Origin: Agarophyton chilense | Lineage: Eukaryota; Rhodophyta; Florideophyceae; Gracilariales; Gracilariaceae | Assembly: GCA_030374765.1 (NCBI GenBank) | Contig: JARGXX010000016.1 | Coordinates: 682,001 to 746,000 of the forward strand | Length of the DNA stretch: 64,000 bases | Reading direction: 5' to 3' | Part shown: positions 42,289-54,302 of the stretch, one piece after another | Layout of the letters: the number at the start of each line of letters is the position of its first letter | Position numbering within the stretch: position 1 is the first letter of the stretch | The notes under the pieces: generated by a model | Told to the model about the DNA's origin: nothing | The model's database searches: none | The model's input: only the letters and a program-made list of their open reading frames with translations | Made by a program: the position numbers and the translations under genes

Positions 42289-43211
42289 TGTAGAGAAACG
42301 CCCAGTTAGGGGATACTTGAAGATGCAACTCATAGAATGAGGGTTGAACCCTCCGAGGGTTATGACTATGATCCCCTCTAAGGTGTGCTGAGGTGGCCCA
42401 GTTTTCTGGTTAGAGTTCGTCTATGAAGAGAAGATTCGGATGGCCCATGGTTGGATTGGCCCCGTGATACACGTGGCTTAATTTCGGCACTGATTTTCGG
42501 ATATTTATTAGAACGTTGGACTTTTGGGCCCTGACAGTGGGATCTCCACGTGTATGGCCCTGAGCAGGTGTGCACTACTGTAATTAGTAGAGTTTAGTTA
42601 GCGGGCCCTACTTAGGGAGACGAGATCTCACCGTCCGAAGCTCAGAGTAAATGGGAACCAAGGTTGGTCTTCGATACCTTCAGAGGTTCTTCGTCGCCAT
42701 CGTTTCGGCCTTACAACCCGGAACGGGCTCTGGTTAGCAACGCCTGCGTAGGGACACGACTCCACTTGGAGAGTGCCCACGTTTGGATTCCGTGCAACCA
42801 CCCCCTTGGGACCGCTCAGACGACCTGCGTGCACGATACCCCGTGGGGGTTCTGCTTACTTGTTGCGTGTTTTTTGTGTTTCCTTTCGAGAACAGGTTTT
42901 CGCCCCTGTATTGCGTTTCTTTTGTTGTTTCGCCCCTTTTCTGGTTCTCGGGTCCGGTGCCTGTTAGTGCCCGACCCTCGCCCCGTTTTTCCTCTTCGCC
43001 GGATTTTCCCCCATTCTTTGGGATACCCATACCCATTCCCGACCCAACGGTTTCTACCCCTCACCTCCGTCGGTACAGCCGGAATCCCCCGTGGGAGTTA
43101 CACCCCACACTACGGTTGGAACGGAGGGCTCTGTCTCCGAGTCTGCCTCCCCCAGGGAGCAAGGCTTCGAACACCTTGAGAGCACTTCCCGTCGCCGGGT
43201 TTTGCTGCACA
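42289..43211 (+). repeat. Element B 5' LTR
   Basis: 923 bp, starts tgtagagaaa and ends tgcaca. Open frames inside it also appear in the 3' LTR and are not genes. Confidence 0.9.
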
Positions 43212-43213
43212 AG

Positions 43214-43231
43214 TGGTCTCCCGACTTAGAA
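43214..43231 (+). other. Element B primer-binding site
   Basis: Identical 18 bases to the element A site (tggtctcccgacttagaa), two bases after the LTR. Confidence 0.75.
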
Positions 43232-43438
43232 TCCGTTCTCGGACTTTTGGGTTGGTCATCCACGTGTTGGAATATCTCTTGGAAGAGGAGGCACCGTCGT
43301 GAAGATTTGTTGTAGTGGTCCCCTTTGGAAAGGGTGGAATTGGTTTTTATTTTTGTTTTGTGTTACGTCATCCGTTCTCCGGGAATCTCGTGATCGAATT
43401 TCATCGTTACCCAAAATCGTCGGTGTCATGTCTGCAGC

Positions 43439-45469
43439 ATGTCGCTGACTACCCGTGGTTCCAGGACTGGATCGAACCGTCAAGCGGATTCAGTGCCCCC
43501 GGCCCCGCCTAGGTCGAGGAGCTCAATTCCCGAAGTCCGGAACGATTCCGGTATCGATCCGGACACTCGGAGAGCACCCTCATTGGTTTCAGGTCCTCGA
43601 GAGGTCGTAGCTGTGGGCCCAGCTCCAGTGGTGGAGACCCCCTCAGCAGCACCCCGAAGTCGGGCCGACCCTGAATTACAGCGCCTGGAGACTCGAATCG
43701 ATATCGCCAACGCGGCTCACTTCGAGCTCCTTCAGGAGGTTACTACCCTCCGCCGCAGGGTGGAGGACGCCCAGGTGCGGGGAGTCGCCGATGATCTTCG
43801 TACCCTGAGGAGGGATGTGAAATCCCTTTTGGAAAGCTTTGGTACCCCTGGGGTCTTTATCCAAGAGTACCAGAGCCTCGTGGAGGAACACCGCGTGCAA
43901 GCGGAACGCTTCCGAGCTCGGCTGGACACCCTCGAGGCCATTATCCGTATGGACGGAGACACAGAAGCCTCGAAGGATAAACCCGACGTTTCGGAAGACG
44001 AAGAACACCGCTCCGCTAAACGGGACCGCCGCAAGTCCAAGAAGAGGGTTCACCTCCAAGAGGATTTATCGGATTCTGATCCCAATCGCTCTTCATCGAG
44101 TTCGTCCTCCGAATCTTCGGATAGTGAAGATGGACGCCGGTCATCCCGGGCGACTCGGTCGAAGGCTACTTACACCTCTCAAGGGGCAATCCGTACCCGG
44201 AAGAAGGGTAGGAAACACCTTGGATTAAGGGAGCTGAAGCCGACGAATCCTCTCTATCGGAAGCTGCTATCGTACCGCTATTACCGGTTGGATAACCCTT
44301 CGGGAGATCGAACACCCCGCGGAACGGGTAAGGTCAAGGACTACATCAAAAGGCTGAGCATCACCCTACAGAAGAGGGAGTTCACAGGAACAGACCCAAT
44401 TCTGGTGCTCGATTTCCTTGCGATGTTCGTCCAGGAGGCTGACATCCTCGGTATGAGTGAAGCGCAAGCGTATCTTGCATTGCCCTATTTCTTGAAGGGG
44501 ATGGCTGAAGACCAGTTCAGCTCCGTCCGTGGATCATCCCGAGCCTCGGAAGTGGGAGTCACGTGCTGGCCCAAAGCGGTGCAGTACCTCTTGAGGTCAT
44601 ACGCTACTGGAAATGAGACTCAGGAAGCAATCCTTGCATTAAGGGATACGCGGCAGAAGCCGATAGAAACCGAAACGGTGTATTCAACTCGCTTGAATAA
44701 AGCGTTTCACCGATGCGGGAAGGTATTCCCCGCCTACGAGAGATGCACCATGTTTGTGGATGGTTTGGACCCCTCGATAAGGGCATTGGTTGCCCGACAT
44801 CGGGAAGAGAAGCGCAAGCTGACCTACTTGGGACTGGTTCAGTACGCCCAGGCTGAGAGGGATACTCTCCGTGCCCGGCAGAACCGAAAGAGTCGGCCGA
44901 CACGTGCACTCCTCGCCGATGGAGGTAACTCGTCTTTGTCACTCGCAGGAGGCCCTGCCCCTGTGAGGGTCAATGATAACATTCACTTCATGGGAAGTAA
45001 CCCCGAATCTATGGGTACGTCTGAGTTGCCGTCGACATCCGCTCCGACTACGGATGAAGACCCTGCGCTCTATACCCAAGGACGGAGGGTGCCAGCCGCA
45101 TCGCTGCCTTTTGCGAATACCGCTGCTCGGTTCTCTCGCTCCGGATGGAGGGATACAGCACCACGTCGCGTGGATTCACGTCCACAACCGAACCCGGCAG
45201 AGCTGATTTGCTATTTGTGTTACCTCCGTGGTCACAAAGCACCAGACTGCACATTTCCCCTGCGGGAGGGTTCACGAATTATCGCTCAATACGAGGCTCT
45301 GACCCCTGAGGAGAAAGCTCGAGTCCCGAGTAGGTCCTATGAGAAACAAAGGATACTCCGAGCTCACCTTGCTGACAGGGATACAGAACTTGTACCCGCG
45401 AACGGGGAACAACCGGTCCCCTTCGAGGCAGCTGCACCGAATTCAGTGGGGTCCGCTTCGAAAAACTAA
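43439..45469 (+). other. Element B Gag-like protein region
   Basis: About 676 codons in one frame: an acidic, serine-rich N-terminal third with coiled-coil character (around residues 80-170), a capsid-like central domain (DPILVLDFLAMFVQEADIL), and a zinc knuckle (CYLCYLRGHKAPDC, CX2CX4HX4C) followed by a short tail. Gag and Pol appear as separate frames in this family. Confidence 0.85.
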
Positions 45470-45513
45470 ACTTAGAAGTCTCCCCTGCGGGAGGGGCGTC
45501 TTCTAAGCCGGAG

Positions 45514-48500
45514 TTGAAGACGCCCGAGGCGCTCCAGCTTCGCTCCCCAGCTGTGACTATCCTTTCAAGGAGAACGGCTGACATTGACGTTAACTCGGGA
45601 TACTTTAGTGTCCTCCATCGCCCGTGGATACGGTCCCGTAATCTCCGTATTCCAGATCGAGTTATGGTAATGGCCAAGCGGAATTATAAAGTATTCGCCG
45701 ACTTCGGCCTGTCCAACCAGTTTATGGTTCGTCAAATATCTGTCCTGAATACAGGAGCCGCTCCTAACTTAATTCATGTTGAATTGTTACCCCCGCTGCT
45801 CCGGGTTCAAGTTCGTACCGGTCCACGTTTGGATATCGCCCATGCGAACAACAACCCGCTACGGACACTGGGTACAATTTCCCTCATGGTGACGTTAGGC
45901 TCCTATCTCGTTTAGCTAGAGTTTATTGTATGCAAGTCACTTGCAGCACCAGTCATACTGGGTTGTGACTTTTGCGACCGCTTCGTGGAAACCATCCGTT
46001 CTCGGAGTGGAACTGTGGAACTCGAAGAAGGGTCTACGATCCCAATCGTTCGTAAACCTTTACAGGAAGCAGCGCGAACACGTGTTCCTCTCCCTGTCGC
46101 GCAGGAATCTGTGACGAAGGACCCGGTGTCTACACGGGTAAAGGTTGCAAAGTCAGTGGCTATCCCGCCAGAAACCCAGGTTTGGGTCACAGTTGTTACC
46201 AAGCAAATTGGTGTGCATGTGGTACAACCGAACCCGTCTCTGTATACGCGGCGTCAACTCGCCCTTGCGAATGGGGTTGTCTCCGTAGAACCGGATAAAC
46301 CTTTCAAGGTTTTGGGAGCCAACTTTGGAAAGACAACGCAGCATTTGGTCAAACACCAGATCCTGGGTTCTGTTCTTCCACACCCGCATGCGGTCGTACC
46401 TACAAAGATCTCTATCGCAGAGGTCCTTGGTGTGGCGGACCCTAAGGAGGGGGAGGACACTGCCGAAATCGCGGAAGACGGTGAACATACGATTGCAGCT
46501 CCACACGCTGAACACTTTAAACCTTAGGAGGTTACGGCCCCTATCACAGGAGCAGACCAGACGGATCTTGTTCAGGAATCGGAGAAATGGGATCCCAACC
46601 ATGTACCCGCATCTCATCGGGAGAAGCTGAGGCACATGCTTCGTGAATTTACCCCCATGTGGGATGGTTCCCTTGGAACTATTGGGATTACAGAACACCG
46701 CATCGACTTGTTACCGAACACTAGGCCTATTGCCCAACACCCTTACAGGGCTGGACCGAAAGCTCGGGAAGAGGAGAAATCTCAGGTGGAGAAGATGCTT
46801 AAAGCGGGAGTAATTGAACCTGCCCAGTCCGCTTGGGCCTCACCAGTGGTGTTAGTTCCGAAACCGGATGGATCGTGGCGTTTTTGCATCGATTACAGAC
46901 GCCTGAACGAGGTAACCATTAAGGATGTGTACCCGATCCCTCGGATGGACGAATACATCGACTCCCTTGGGAGCGCTACTGTTTTCTCTACCCTCGACGC
47001 CAATTCGGGCTACTGGCAAGTCCCTATTAGGGAGGAAGATCGAGACAAAAGGGCTTTCGTGTGTCATCAAAGACTTTTCCGATTCCGGAGGATGCCTCTT
47101 GGGTTGACAAATGCCCCCGCAACGTTTCAACGGGCGACAGACATTCTGTTGGCTCCCTTCAAGTGGAGGACGTGTCTAGTGTATTAAGACGACATTATCG
47201 TCTTCTCCAACAACCTGGATGACCACCTCAAACACGTCAGGGACGTAATGAAGATACTCCGCGACGCGGGAATCACCTTCAAACTCAAGAAGTGCGAGTT
47301 TTTCACCGATTCGGTTAAGTATCTGGGTCATATTATCCGTCCCGGACAGCTTTCAATCGATGAAGTACGAGTGAAATCCTTGAAGGAAGCAAAACACCCG
47401 AAAACTCAAACGGAGTTGCGATCCTTCTTAGGTCTGTGTAACGTGTATCGCCGATTCGTCCCGAACTTTGCGGATATTGCCACCCCCCTCAACAGGCTCC
47501 TGACGAAGGGAAAACCAGTTGAACTGGAACCTTTTGGCGACGCGGAAGCGTCTGCCTTCACGGCACTGGTGAATGCCGTAACATCACCGCCAATCTTGGC
47601 TCTACCCAATCCTGGGCTCCCTTACGAAGTGGACACCGATGCTAGTGCAAACCAAGTAGGGTGTGCACTGTTCCAATCCTCTGAGGATGGTGAACGTCAC
47701 CCTATTGGGTACTGGTCACGTTCCCCGAATGTACATGAAAGGAACTACTCCGTCTCCGAGAAAGAATGTTTAGCCGTTGTGTGGGCCTTAGCTACACTTC
47801 GCCCCTATCTGATGGGTACTCGTTTCAAAGTCCATACGGACCACGCATGATTGCGTTGGCTCCTAGAGATCTCCGAACCCTCGGGCCGCCTTATGCGCTG
47901 GCGTCTCCGACTGTCGGAATTCGACTTTGAGATCCTGTACAAGAAAGGGAAGCTGAACACTCAGGCTGATGCACTATCCCGCTTGGGAACCACAGCGGAA
48001 ACGGAACCCTACGAGGACGATGACATCCCATGTTTTATGGTATCGGACCTCGAGGGAGGAGCTCAACCGCTGACGGATGATGTTTGTGACGATATACTCG
48101 TCAACGAGAGTCTGGATCCGCTGACCGGCTCTTTTATACCTATCTCTCCAGAGGAGATGATACGCGAGCAACAGCTCGACCCATTCTGTACACGGATTCG
48201 GGCTCGCCTCAACGGAGGATTTCAGTTACCTTTCGAAGACGACGATCAGGGTTACCTAATCAGGACAGTTGGACCTCGCCCGAGGATAGTGGTGCCGCAC
48301 ACTCTACAACAGAGGGTATTACACCTCACTCACTATGTGAAGGTTGGCGCCCACCCCGGGGGAAGAAAACTCTACCTCACGTTGAGAAGGGACTTTTACT
48401 GGCCGGCAATGGCATTCGATTGTTACGCCGTCAGACGGGTCTGCGCCAATTGCGCCAAGAATGACGTCAAACTTCGGAAGCACTCCAAGAAGTTGACGCT

Positions 48501-50004
48501 GTTCCCGGCACGGGCTCCACTCGAATTCGTGGCCATAGACATCCTAGGGGAGTTTATCAGGACGCCCCGAGGTCATCGGTATCTGCTTGTCATTTCTGAC
48601 AGATTCTCTAAGCTAACGAGAACTGTGCCGCTGAGGCGGATCACCGCCGCTACCGTCGCCCAAGCGTTCGTGACCCATTGGGTGTTCGTAAATGGACCGC
48701 CGGTGCCGTTGTTATCCGACAACGGAGGGCAATTCGTATCAAAGTTCTTTCAGGATGTATGTCGAATCCTTGATGTAAGGAATTTTTTTGTTACTACGTA
48801 TCACCCTCAGGGGAATGGCCAGGTGGAAAGGTTTAACCGCACGATACTCAACGCTTTGAGATCGGATGTTGCGGATCACCCCAAAAACTGGGACTTGTAC
48901 ACAGACGCTATCACGTATGCATACAACACCCAGGTACATCTGGTTACATCTTTATCCCCATTCGAACTGGTACTGCCGAGGACACCGCCGCCGGTCGCAA
49001 TCGAGGCTCCACCGACGCTGTCGACGTACCCGTCACCGGGATTGTACCGAGAAGCCTGGAAGGAGTGGCTTACGAAGATGGTGCCGATAGCCCGGAAAGC
49101 AATGGACAAAGCTCAACGCGCCTACAAGAAGGACTTTGACAATCGGGTTCGCAAACCTCTACCTGAGGTGGAGCCCGACGACTTCGTCTTCCTTCGAAAG
49201 GAATACTACAATCCTGAAAAGGAACGTAGGCACAAGCTTTCGCCAATTGCGGACGGACCCTATCGTGTGGTTTCTGTAGACCCGGACACGGTGGTATTGG
49301 ATATCGCTAACCGCCACGAACGGATCTCCAGGGACCGCATCACACGAGCGCCCAACCCAAATGTGGAAGTGGTGTCGGCACCAACGCCCTCCACAGGGGA
49401 TGATTCAACGGAAGTTAACCCGTCAGGCGGAGATTCGAACACCCGCTTCGTTATACTTCCGCACCCGGAACGTGGTTTAACCGACTTACCGGAAACTTCG
49501 GATACTCCCGAACCTGGGCCCGCTCCCTCAAGGGCCCAGTCAACGAACTCTTACAGAGTTACTCCCCCACCGGAGGTGATTAAGCCTCATGGCTCTCCGC
49601 CTAAGGAGGGGGAGGAGGACTTAGTTCCTTCGCAGCCCGATTTTTCGGCGTCAGCCAGTGGCCCTAACAGGGAATCTATTTCTCTTAGTGAGACGGCGAG
49701 CTCGACCGAGCCGGCAACAGAGATGTCACAACCCCAGCGTATGGGTAGCGACATCACCGCCGACCCAGCCGAGCACGACGTCAGAAAAGATGACGAAACC
49801 CCACCTAGGGAGAGTCGTGTGGAGAACTCCGCACCCGGAACGCCTACAGAGCCGACGATCACCCGCCGCCGCGGACGAGACACTGAGGTGTTGCACACTC
49901 AAACCCCGCTTTCTCGAGAACGAGCTGTGTCAGCGGACCCGCACGGGGAAGATCTCGACGACGATGTTGACCAAATTTGGCTCTCCGTTATGGAATGGGA
50001 ATAG
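45514..50004 (+). other. Element B Pol-like region (protease, RT, RNase H, integrase)
   Basis: Protease-like segment around 45.6-45.9 kb; RT 46.6-47.3 kb (VLVPKPDGSWRFCIDYRRLN, LDANSGYWQVP); RNase H 47.6-48.0 kb (YEVDTDASANQVGCAL); integrase 48.3-49.0 kb with zinc region (CANCAKND) and catalytic core (TYHPQGNGQVERF). A Ser/Pro-rich tail follows. Ty3/gypsy order; fossil. Confidence 0.88.
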
Positions 50005-50580
50005 GAACTCCTATGGAGACACTGGAACCCTCAGGAATGGGAAAGAAATGAGTGAGACCCGTCGGGGACAGCTCAGGAGAGTGCTAGCGCGTGTCGAAAG
50101 CGCCAGCTCACATCCGCATATGCAGATTTTCTCGCACAAGGAACGGTCACCCCACACGGGGCGCCCGCGCATTTGTGTGGCACACGTCGAGTGGCACCGA
50201 GCCAATCAAAAGGCTCTGACGACCAACCGTCGCGAAAACCGCCTCTGTCACACGGCGCGTTGCACTGGAGCAACCTTCGCCCCCGTAGCTCGGGTTGACG
50301 TTGAAGTCTTACCCCCCTGAGATTGGAGACGCTACCGCGTCGCAGTTTCTCAACCGTCACGGAATCGAAGAACACCGTTGTTATCGGGAAGATTTCAGCT
50401 TTAAGAAGAATTCAAAACTGGGCCGTTTTGACTCCGTAGACGGAAGTTACAACGTAGCCCACAGGCCACTCGGCGCCGTTTGGACGAAGTGCTGAGACCC
50501 GCTCGCAACACGGAAAAGAACCCACCAGGGTGTGTCTAGACCCTACGTTGACACCCTAAAGGGAACTAGAGCGTTCCAAG
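50005..50580. other. Linker between element B Pol tail and chromodomain
   Basis: Open only in short frames. By position it corresponds to the variable tail between integrase and chromodomain. I assign nothing else to it. Confidence 0.35.
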
Positions 50581-50820
50581 ATGGAAGAGAAGCCCGAACA
50601 GGGAAAAGTGTACCCGCAGGAATTCGTTATCGATCGCCTCGTGCGTCACATCTACACCCCCGAGGGAGAAGTTCGCTACCAATTCCGATGGTACGGATTC
50701 TCGCCTGATGAGGATACAGTGGAACCCATTGAGCACCTTCCGAGGTCTAAGGTTTTATCCTATCACCGACGCGCTCAGGTAACCTTGCCTCCAAATCTGG
50801 ATCGTGCCCAAGTCGGGTAA
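50581..50820 (+). other. Element B chromodomain
   Basis: FVIDRLVRHIYTPEG, YQFRWYGFSPDEDTVEP and LSYHRRAQ match the chromodomain pattern and the equivalent domain of element A. Confidence 0.8.
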
Positions 50821-50979
50821 GCCACCACGGGAACTGGTGTGGATGGGACCTCGAAGTGAGGAAGATGTTGGACCTCTGAAGAGGAATTGAGGAGAGTATC
50901 CCGAAGAACACGTATTGAGAGGGAAGGTCTACTGGCCCTCGGCCTAGCGCCGTTAACCGGGGAAGACAGCACCGGTTAT

Positions 50980-51160
50980 CGGGACAGTTTATGATAAAAA
51001 AAGGAAAAGAAGACCCACGAAGTGGAGAAGAAGATTAAGAAGAAGATTGGACCCTAGGAAGGGAAGAAGATGAAGACGAAGATGAAGAAGATCCTAAGAA
51101 GGAATGAAGAAGATGAAGTAGAAGTTAAGATCCTAGGAAGGAAGAAGAAAAGAAGTTATG
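50980..51160. repeat. Purine-rich spacer, element B
   Basis: An A/G-rich stretch with gaagaagat-type repeats and a repeated cctaggaaggg-type motif, between the ends of the sense and antisense reading frames as in element A. Confidence 0.75.
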
Positions 51161-51222
51161 CAAATATCAGAAGTTTACTATTGTCGCCAAGCTATGGACT
51201 CTACAATTGCCCGAAGGCGGAA

Positions 51223-53118
51223 CTACGGAAAGCCCGAGGAGGGACCCGCCCCACCGTTGGGATTCTGACCCTGATGGTACGCCGAGGCGAAAGCCAACAT
51301 CTGGCTCACATCCGTCATACCCGGGGGAATCGGAATGCCCGCGTTCACGAGGCCTTGTCGCACACTATCCGCTTGCGGAGTGGCAACCGGCGCCTGCGCA
51401 AGGGTGTTCACACCCCACCCGGGGGGAGCAGATGAACCGCCACCGGATGCATTCGCCGCCGCAGCTGAGGTCGTTCCCACTGGTTGGAAGGGTGCAGATG
51501 GCTCCACAGGGAGTACTCCACTAGGAGCTGGCGTGTCGTTATCCAACGCTGGATCGTCCAGGTCTACTGGAGGCTCGTACTTGTAGTCGTCGGTATAAAT
51601 GAGCCCCGTCGGGTGTCCCACCGGCATCGGTCGAGGCGAGTCCATCAGCGCCCGTGCTTGCGCCGCGCTGATGTGAACCCCTTCGAAGGGATTTTAATAG
51701 ACCCAGTTACCGGAGCCCGGATCGTAACGGCCAGGAGACTTGTCTCGCGCGGATCCTTCCCATGCGGGCTGATTTTCCACTGGAACTCGATCCCATTGGG
51801 TGTTGTCGATCACTTCCAAGATTGGATACAGGTCCTGCACGTTGCTGACCGAACCCAACGTTGGGACAAGGTCGATCTGACGCATGATGGTCCGTAGTAT
51901 CGGAGGAATATACCAGATACGGAAATGGTCATGAGCATCCCAGAGGAGGTGCGCCGCTACGCAGGCTGCCCACTCGGCTGCAACGAGGGCCCAGTATCCC
52001 GAGTTCGGGTCGTGCGTCAAACGAGACCCGATATAGTAGATGCACGGGGGCAGTTCAGCAAAGCACCCTCGGGGGACCTCGACCTTACTCCACCAAGCTG
52101 AAAGGGGCACGAATCGCCCAACCTTCGCCGTGTTACGGATACGCTCCAGTTCTACGTGAGGATACGGGACAAGGAACCCGAAACGGGAGCGCGAGCGGCG
52201 CTCGAAGCGCACGCGTCGATCGAACCCATACTGGGTAAACTGCCGTTGAAGGTACCTGAATTCAGCCCGAAGGATGGGACGTCTCCATTGGAGCATATCT
52301 TCTCGGAGAGGAAATCACGGTCCGCGGAACTCGGCTTCGGGAAAGGCTGCCAGGTTATCCCCGTAGGAGACCTCACCGTACGTGCGGTAATAGGCGACAT
52401 CGAACCCGTACACCGGGGGAACCAGATGGTCAAAGCGTGACCTCTCCAATCGCTGGTAGGCCAGATCCGCCATCGCTGCGTGCGCCTTGTCCAGGGACTC
52501 CCCGCGCCCGCGGTATAGATACTGAGGCTCAATGGCTACCCGCGCCCTCCAATCGGGAGAACGTACAACCTCGACAGGTAGGCCACCCGGCAATAAGCCG
52601 TCCTCCACGTAGGAGTCGATGAGCTCATCGTCGCGAACCGCTGTCGGATGGAACCACGGAGCGCGGGAATATATCACCGGATCGGTAAGGGGACTCCACC
52701 TTCGAAAGGATTCGTATGAGATCCAACCTCTGGAGTTTGCCACCAAGGGCATCGCATGAGCGGAGTTCCACGCCACCGCGTTAACGTCCAAATCTTCCTG
52801 AGGATGTCGGTTGCTCGCCGAGGCGGAAGGTTCGGTACCTGACGGAGCCGCATCAAAACCGGAGAATTATCCACCCTGCTGGGGAGCTTCGTTGTCCGCC
52901 GGCGCGGAGGCCGATGGCCCCGAGAGTGGGTTGATGACGTATGGGTTCATTACCTTGAGAGGGCTGGTTGAGACCGCTGTTGCGGGAAGTTGCTTATCGC
53001 CGAAAGTCGGAGGAGTAGAAGAAAGTTGTACCGATGTGCCGGTTTTGTGGCGATCCTCAGAGGTGGTGAAGGACCCCATTGGGAAAGAAGTATGTATAGT
53101 GATCGGAAAGCTAGACAC
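51223..53118 (-). other. Element B antisense reading frame, conserved in element A
   Basis: Runs on the strand opposite gag-pol from just inside the 3' LTR (about 40 bp) toward pol. Middle and C-terminal parts match the element A antisense frame (RPILRAEFRYL, RGCFAELPP, DPNSGYWALV, LEVIDNTQWDRVP). The 5' part is Ser/Pro-rich (MNPYVINPLSGPSAS). The 3' part, specific to B, is Pro/Ala/Gly-rich (GTTSAAAANASGGG). No recognised domain. Its start next to the LTR suggests a promoter reading out of the LTR in reverse; that is inference. Fossil, a few breaks. Confidence 0.7.
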
Positions 53119-53160
53119 CCGCGGCTCGGAATGTTCTTCCTCGTCTTAAGGAGGGGGAGA

Positions 53161-54083
53161 TGTAGAGCAACGCCCAGTTAGGGGATACTTGAAGATGCAA
53201 CTCATAGAATGAGGGTTGAACCCTCCGAGGGTTATGACTATGATCCCCTCTAAGGTGTGCTGAGGTGGCCCAGTTTTCTGGTTAGAGTTCGTCTATGAAG
53301 AGAAGATTCGGATGGCCCATGGTTGGATTGGCCCCGTGATACACGTGGCTTAATTTCGGCACTGATTTTCGGATATTTATTAGAACGTTGGACTTTTGGG
53401 CCCTGACAGTGGGATCTCCACGTGTATGGCCCTGAGCAGGTGTGCACTACTGTAATTAGTAGAGTTTAGTTAGCGGGCCCTACTTAGGGAGACGAGATCT
53501 CACCGTCCGAAGCTCAGAGTAAATGGGAACCAAGGTTGGTCTTCGATACCTTTAGAGGTTCTTCGTCGCCATCGTTTCGGCCTTACAACCCGGAACGGGC
53601 TCTGGTTAGCAACGCCTGCGTAGGGACACGACTCCACTTGGAGAGTGCCCACGTTTGGGTTCCGTGCAACCACCCCGTTGGCACCGCTCAGACGACCTGC
53701 GTGCACGATACCCCGTGGGGGTTCTGCTTACTTGTTGCGTGCTTTTTGTGTTTCCTTTCGAGGACAGGTTTTCGCCCCTGTATTGGGTTTCTTTTGTTGT
53801 TTCGCCCCTTTTCTGGTTCTCGGGTCCGGTGCCTGTTAGTGCCCGACCCTCGCCCCGTTTTTCCTCTTTGTCGGATCTTCCCCCATTCTTTGGGATACCC
53901 ATGCCCATTCCCAATCCAACGGTTTCTACCCCTCACCTCCGTTGGTACTGCCGGAATCCCCCGTGGGAGTTACACCCCACACTACGGGTGGAACGGAGGG
54001 CTCTGTCTCTGAGTCTGCCTCCCCCAGGGAGCAAGGCTTCGAACACCTTGAGAGCACTTCCTGTCGCCGGGTTTTGCTCCACA
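53161..54083 (+). repeat. Element B 3' LTR
   Basis: 923 bp; pairs with 42289-43211. Of about 20 differences only one falls in the first 400 bp. Confidence 0.9.
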
Positions 54084-54302
54084 CAAATCCTCAGAAAAGG
54101 GCTGAAACGGGTTGGACCCGGCGTTCGGATCCATCGCGAGAGATCGAGCTGAAGAGCGGTGAGGAACAGAATGCTGTTGAGAACTGTTAGAGTTGGTCGT
54201 GCGGCGAGGAATTCGTGATGACGATGAGTACCCGGAACACCGGTCCGACTGCGTATAAACGCTTCTTGCGTCCCCCATGGTTCGCGCTTAACGAGGGGGG
54301 TA
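54084..54302 (+). other. Remainder of element A internal sequence and purine tract
   Basis: The stretch of element A displaced by the insertion of B. It ends in the purine tract gagggggg (54293-54300) just before the 3' LTR. Confidence 0.75.

Larger units (their letters stand above)
42289..54083 (+). mobile_element. Ty3/gypsy LTR retrotransposon B (chromodomain type), nested in A
   Basis: A fossil retroelement of 11.8 kb in the same orientation as A, with 923-bp LTRs. Parts in order: LTR, primer-binding site, Gag-like region, Pol-like region, chromodomain, purine-rich spacer, antisense reading frame, purine tract (aaggagggggaga, 53148-53160), LTR. It is better preserved than A, with about four breaks in the sense frames. 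LTRs differ at about 20 of 923 positions. Same family as A by Gag, Pol, primer site and antisense frame, but its LTRs are not obviously related to those of A. Confidence 0.92.

Noticed and set aside
42664-43229. Frames of 150-170 codons, repeated at 53536-54152
   Set aside because: They lie in the two LTRs of element B and are matched simply because LTRs are copies.
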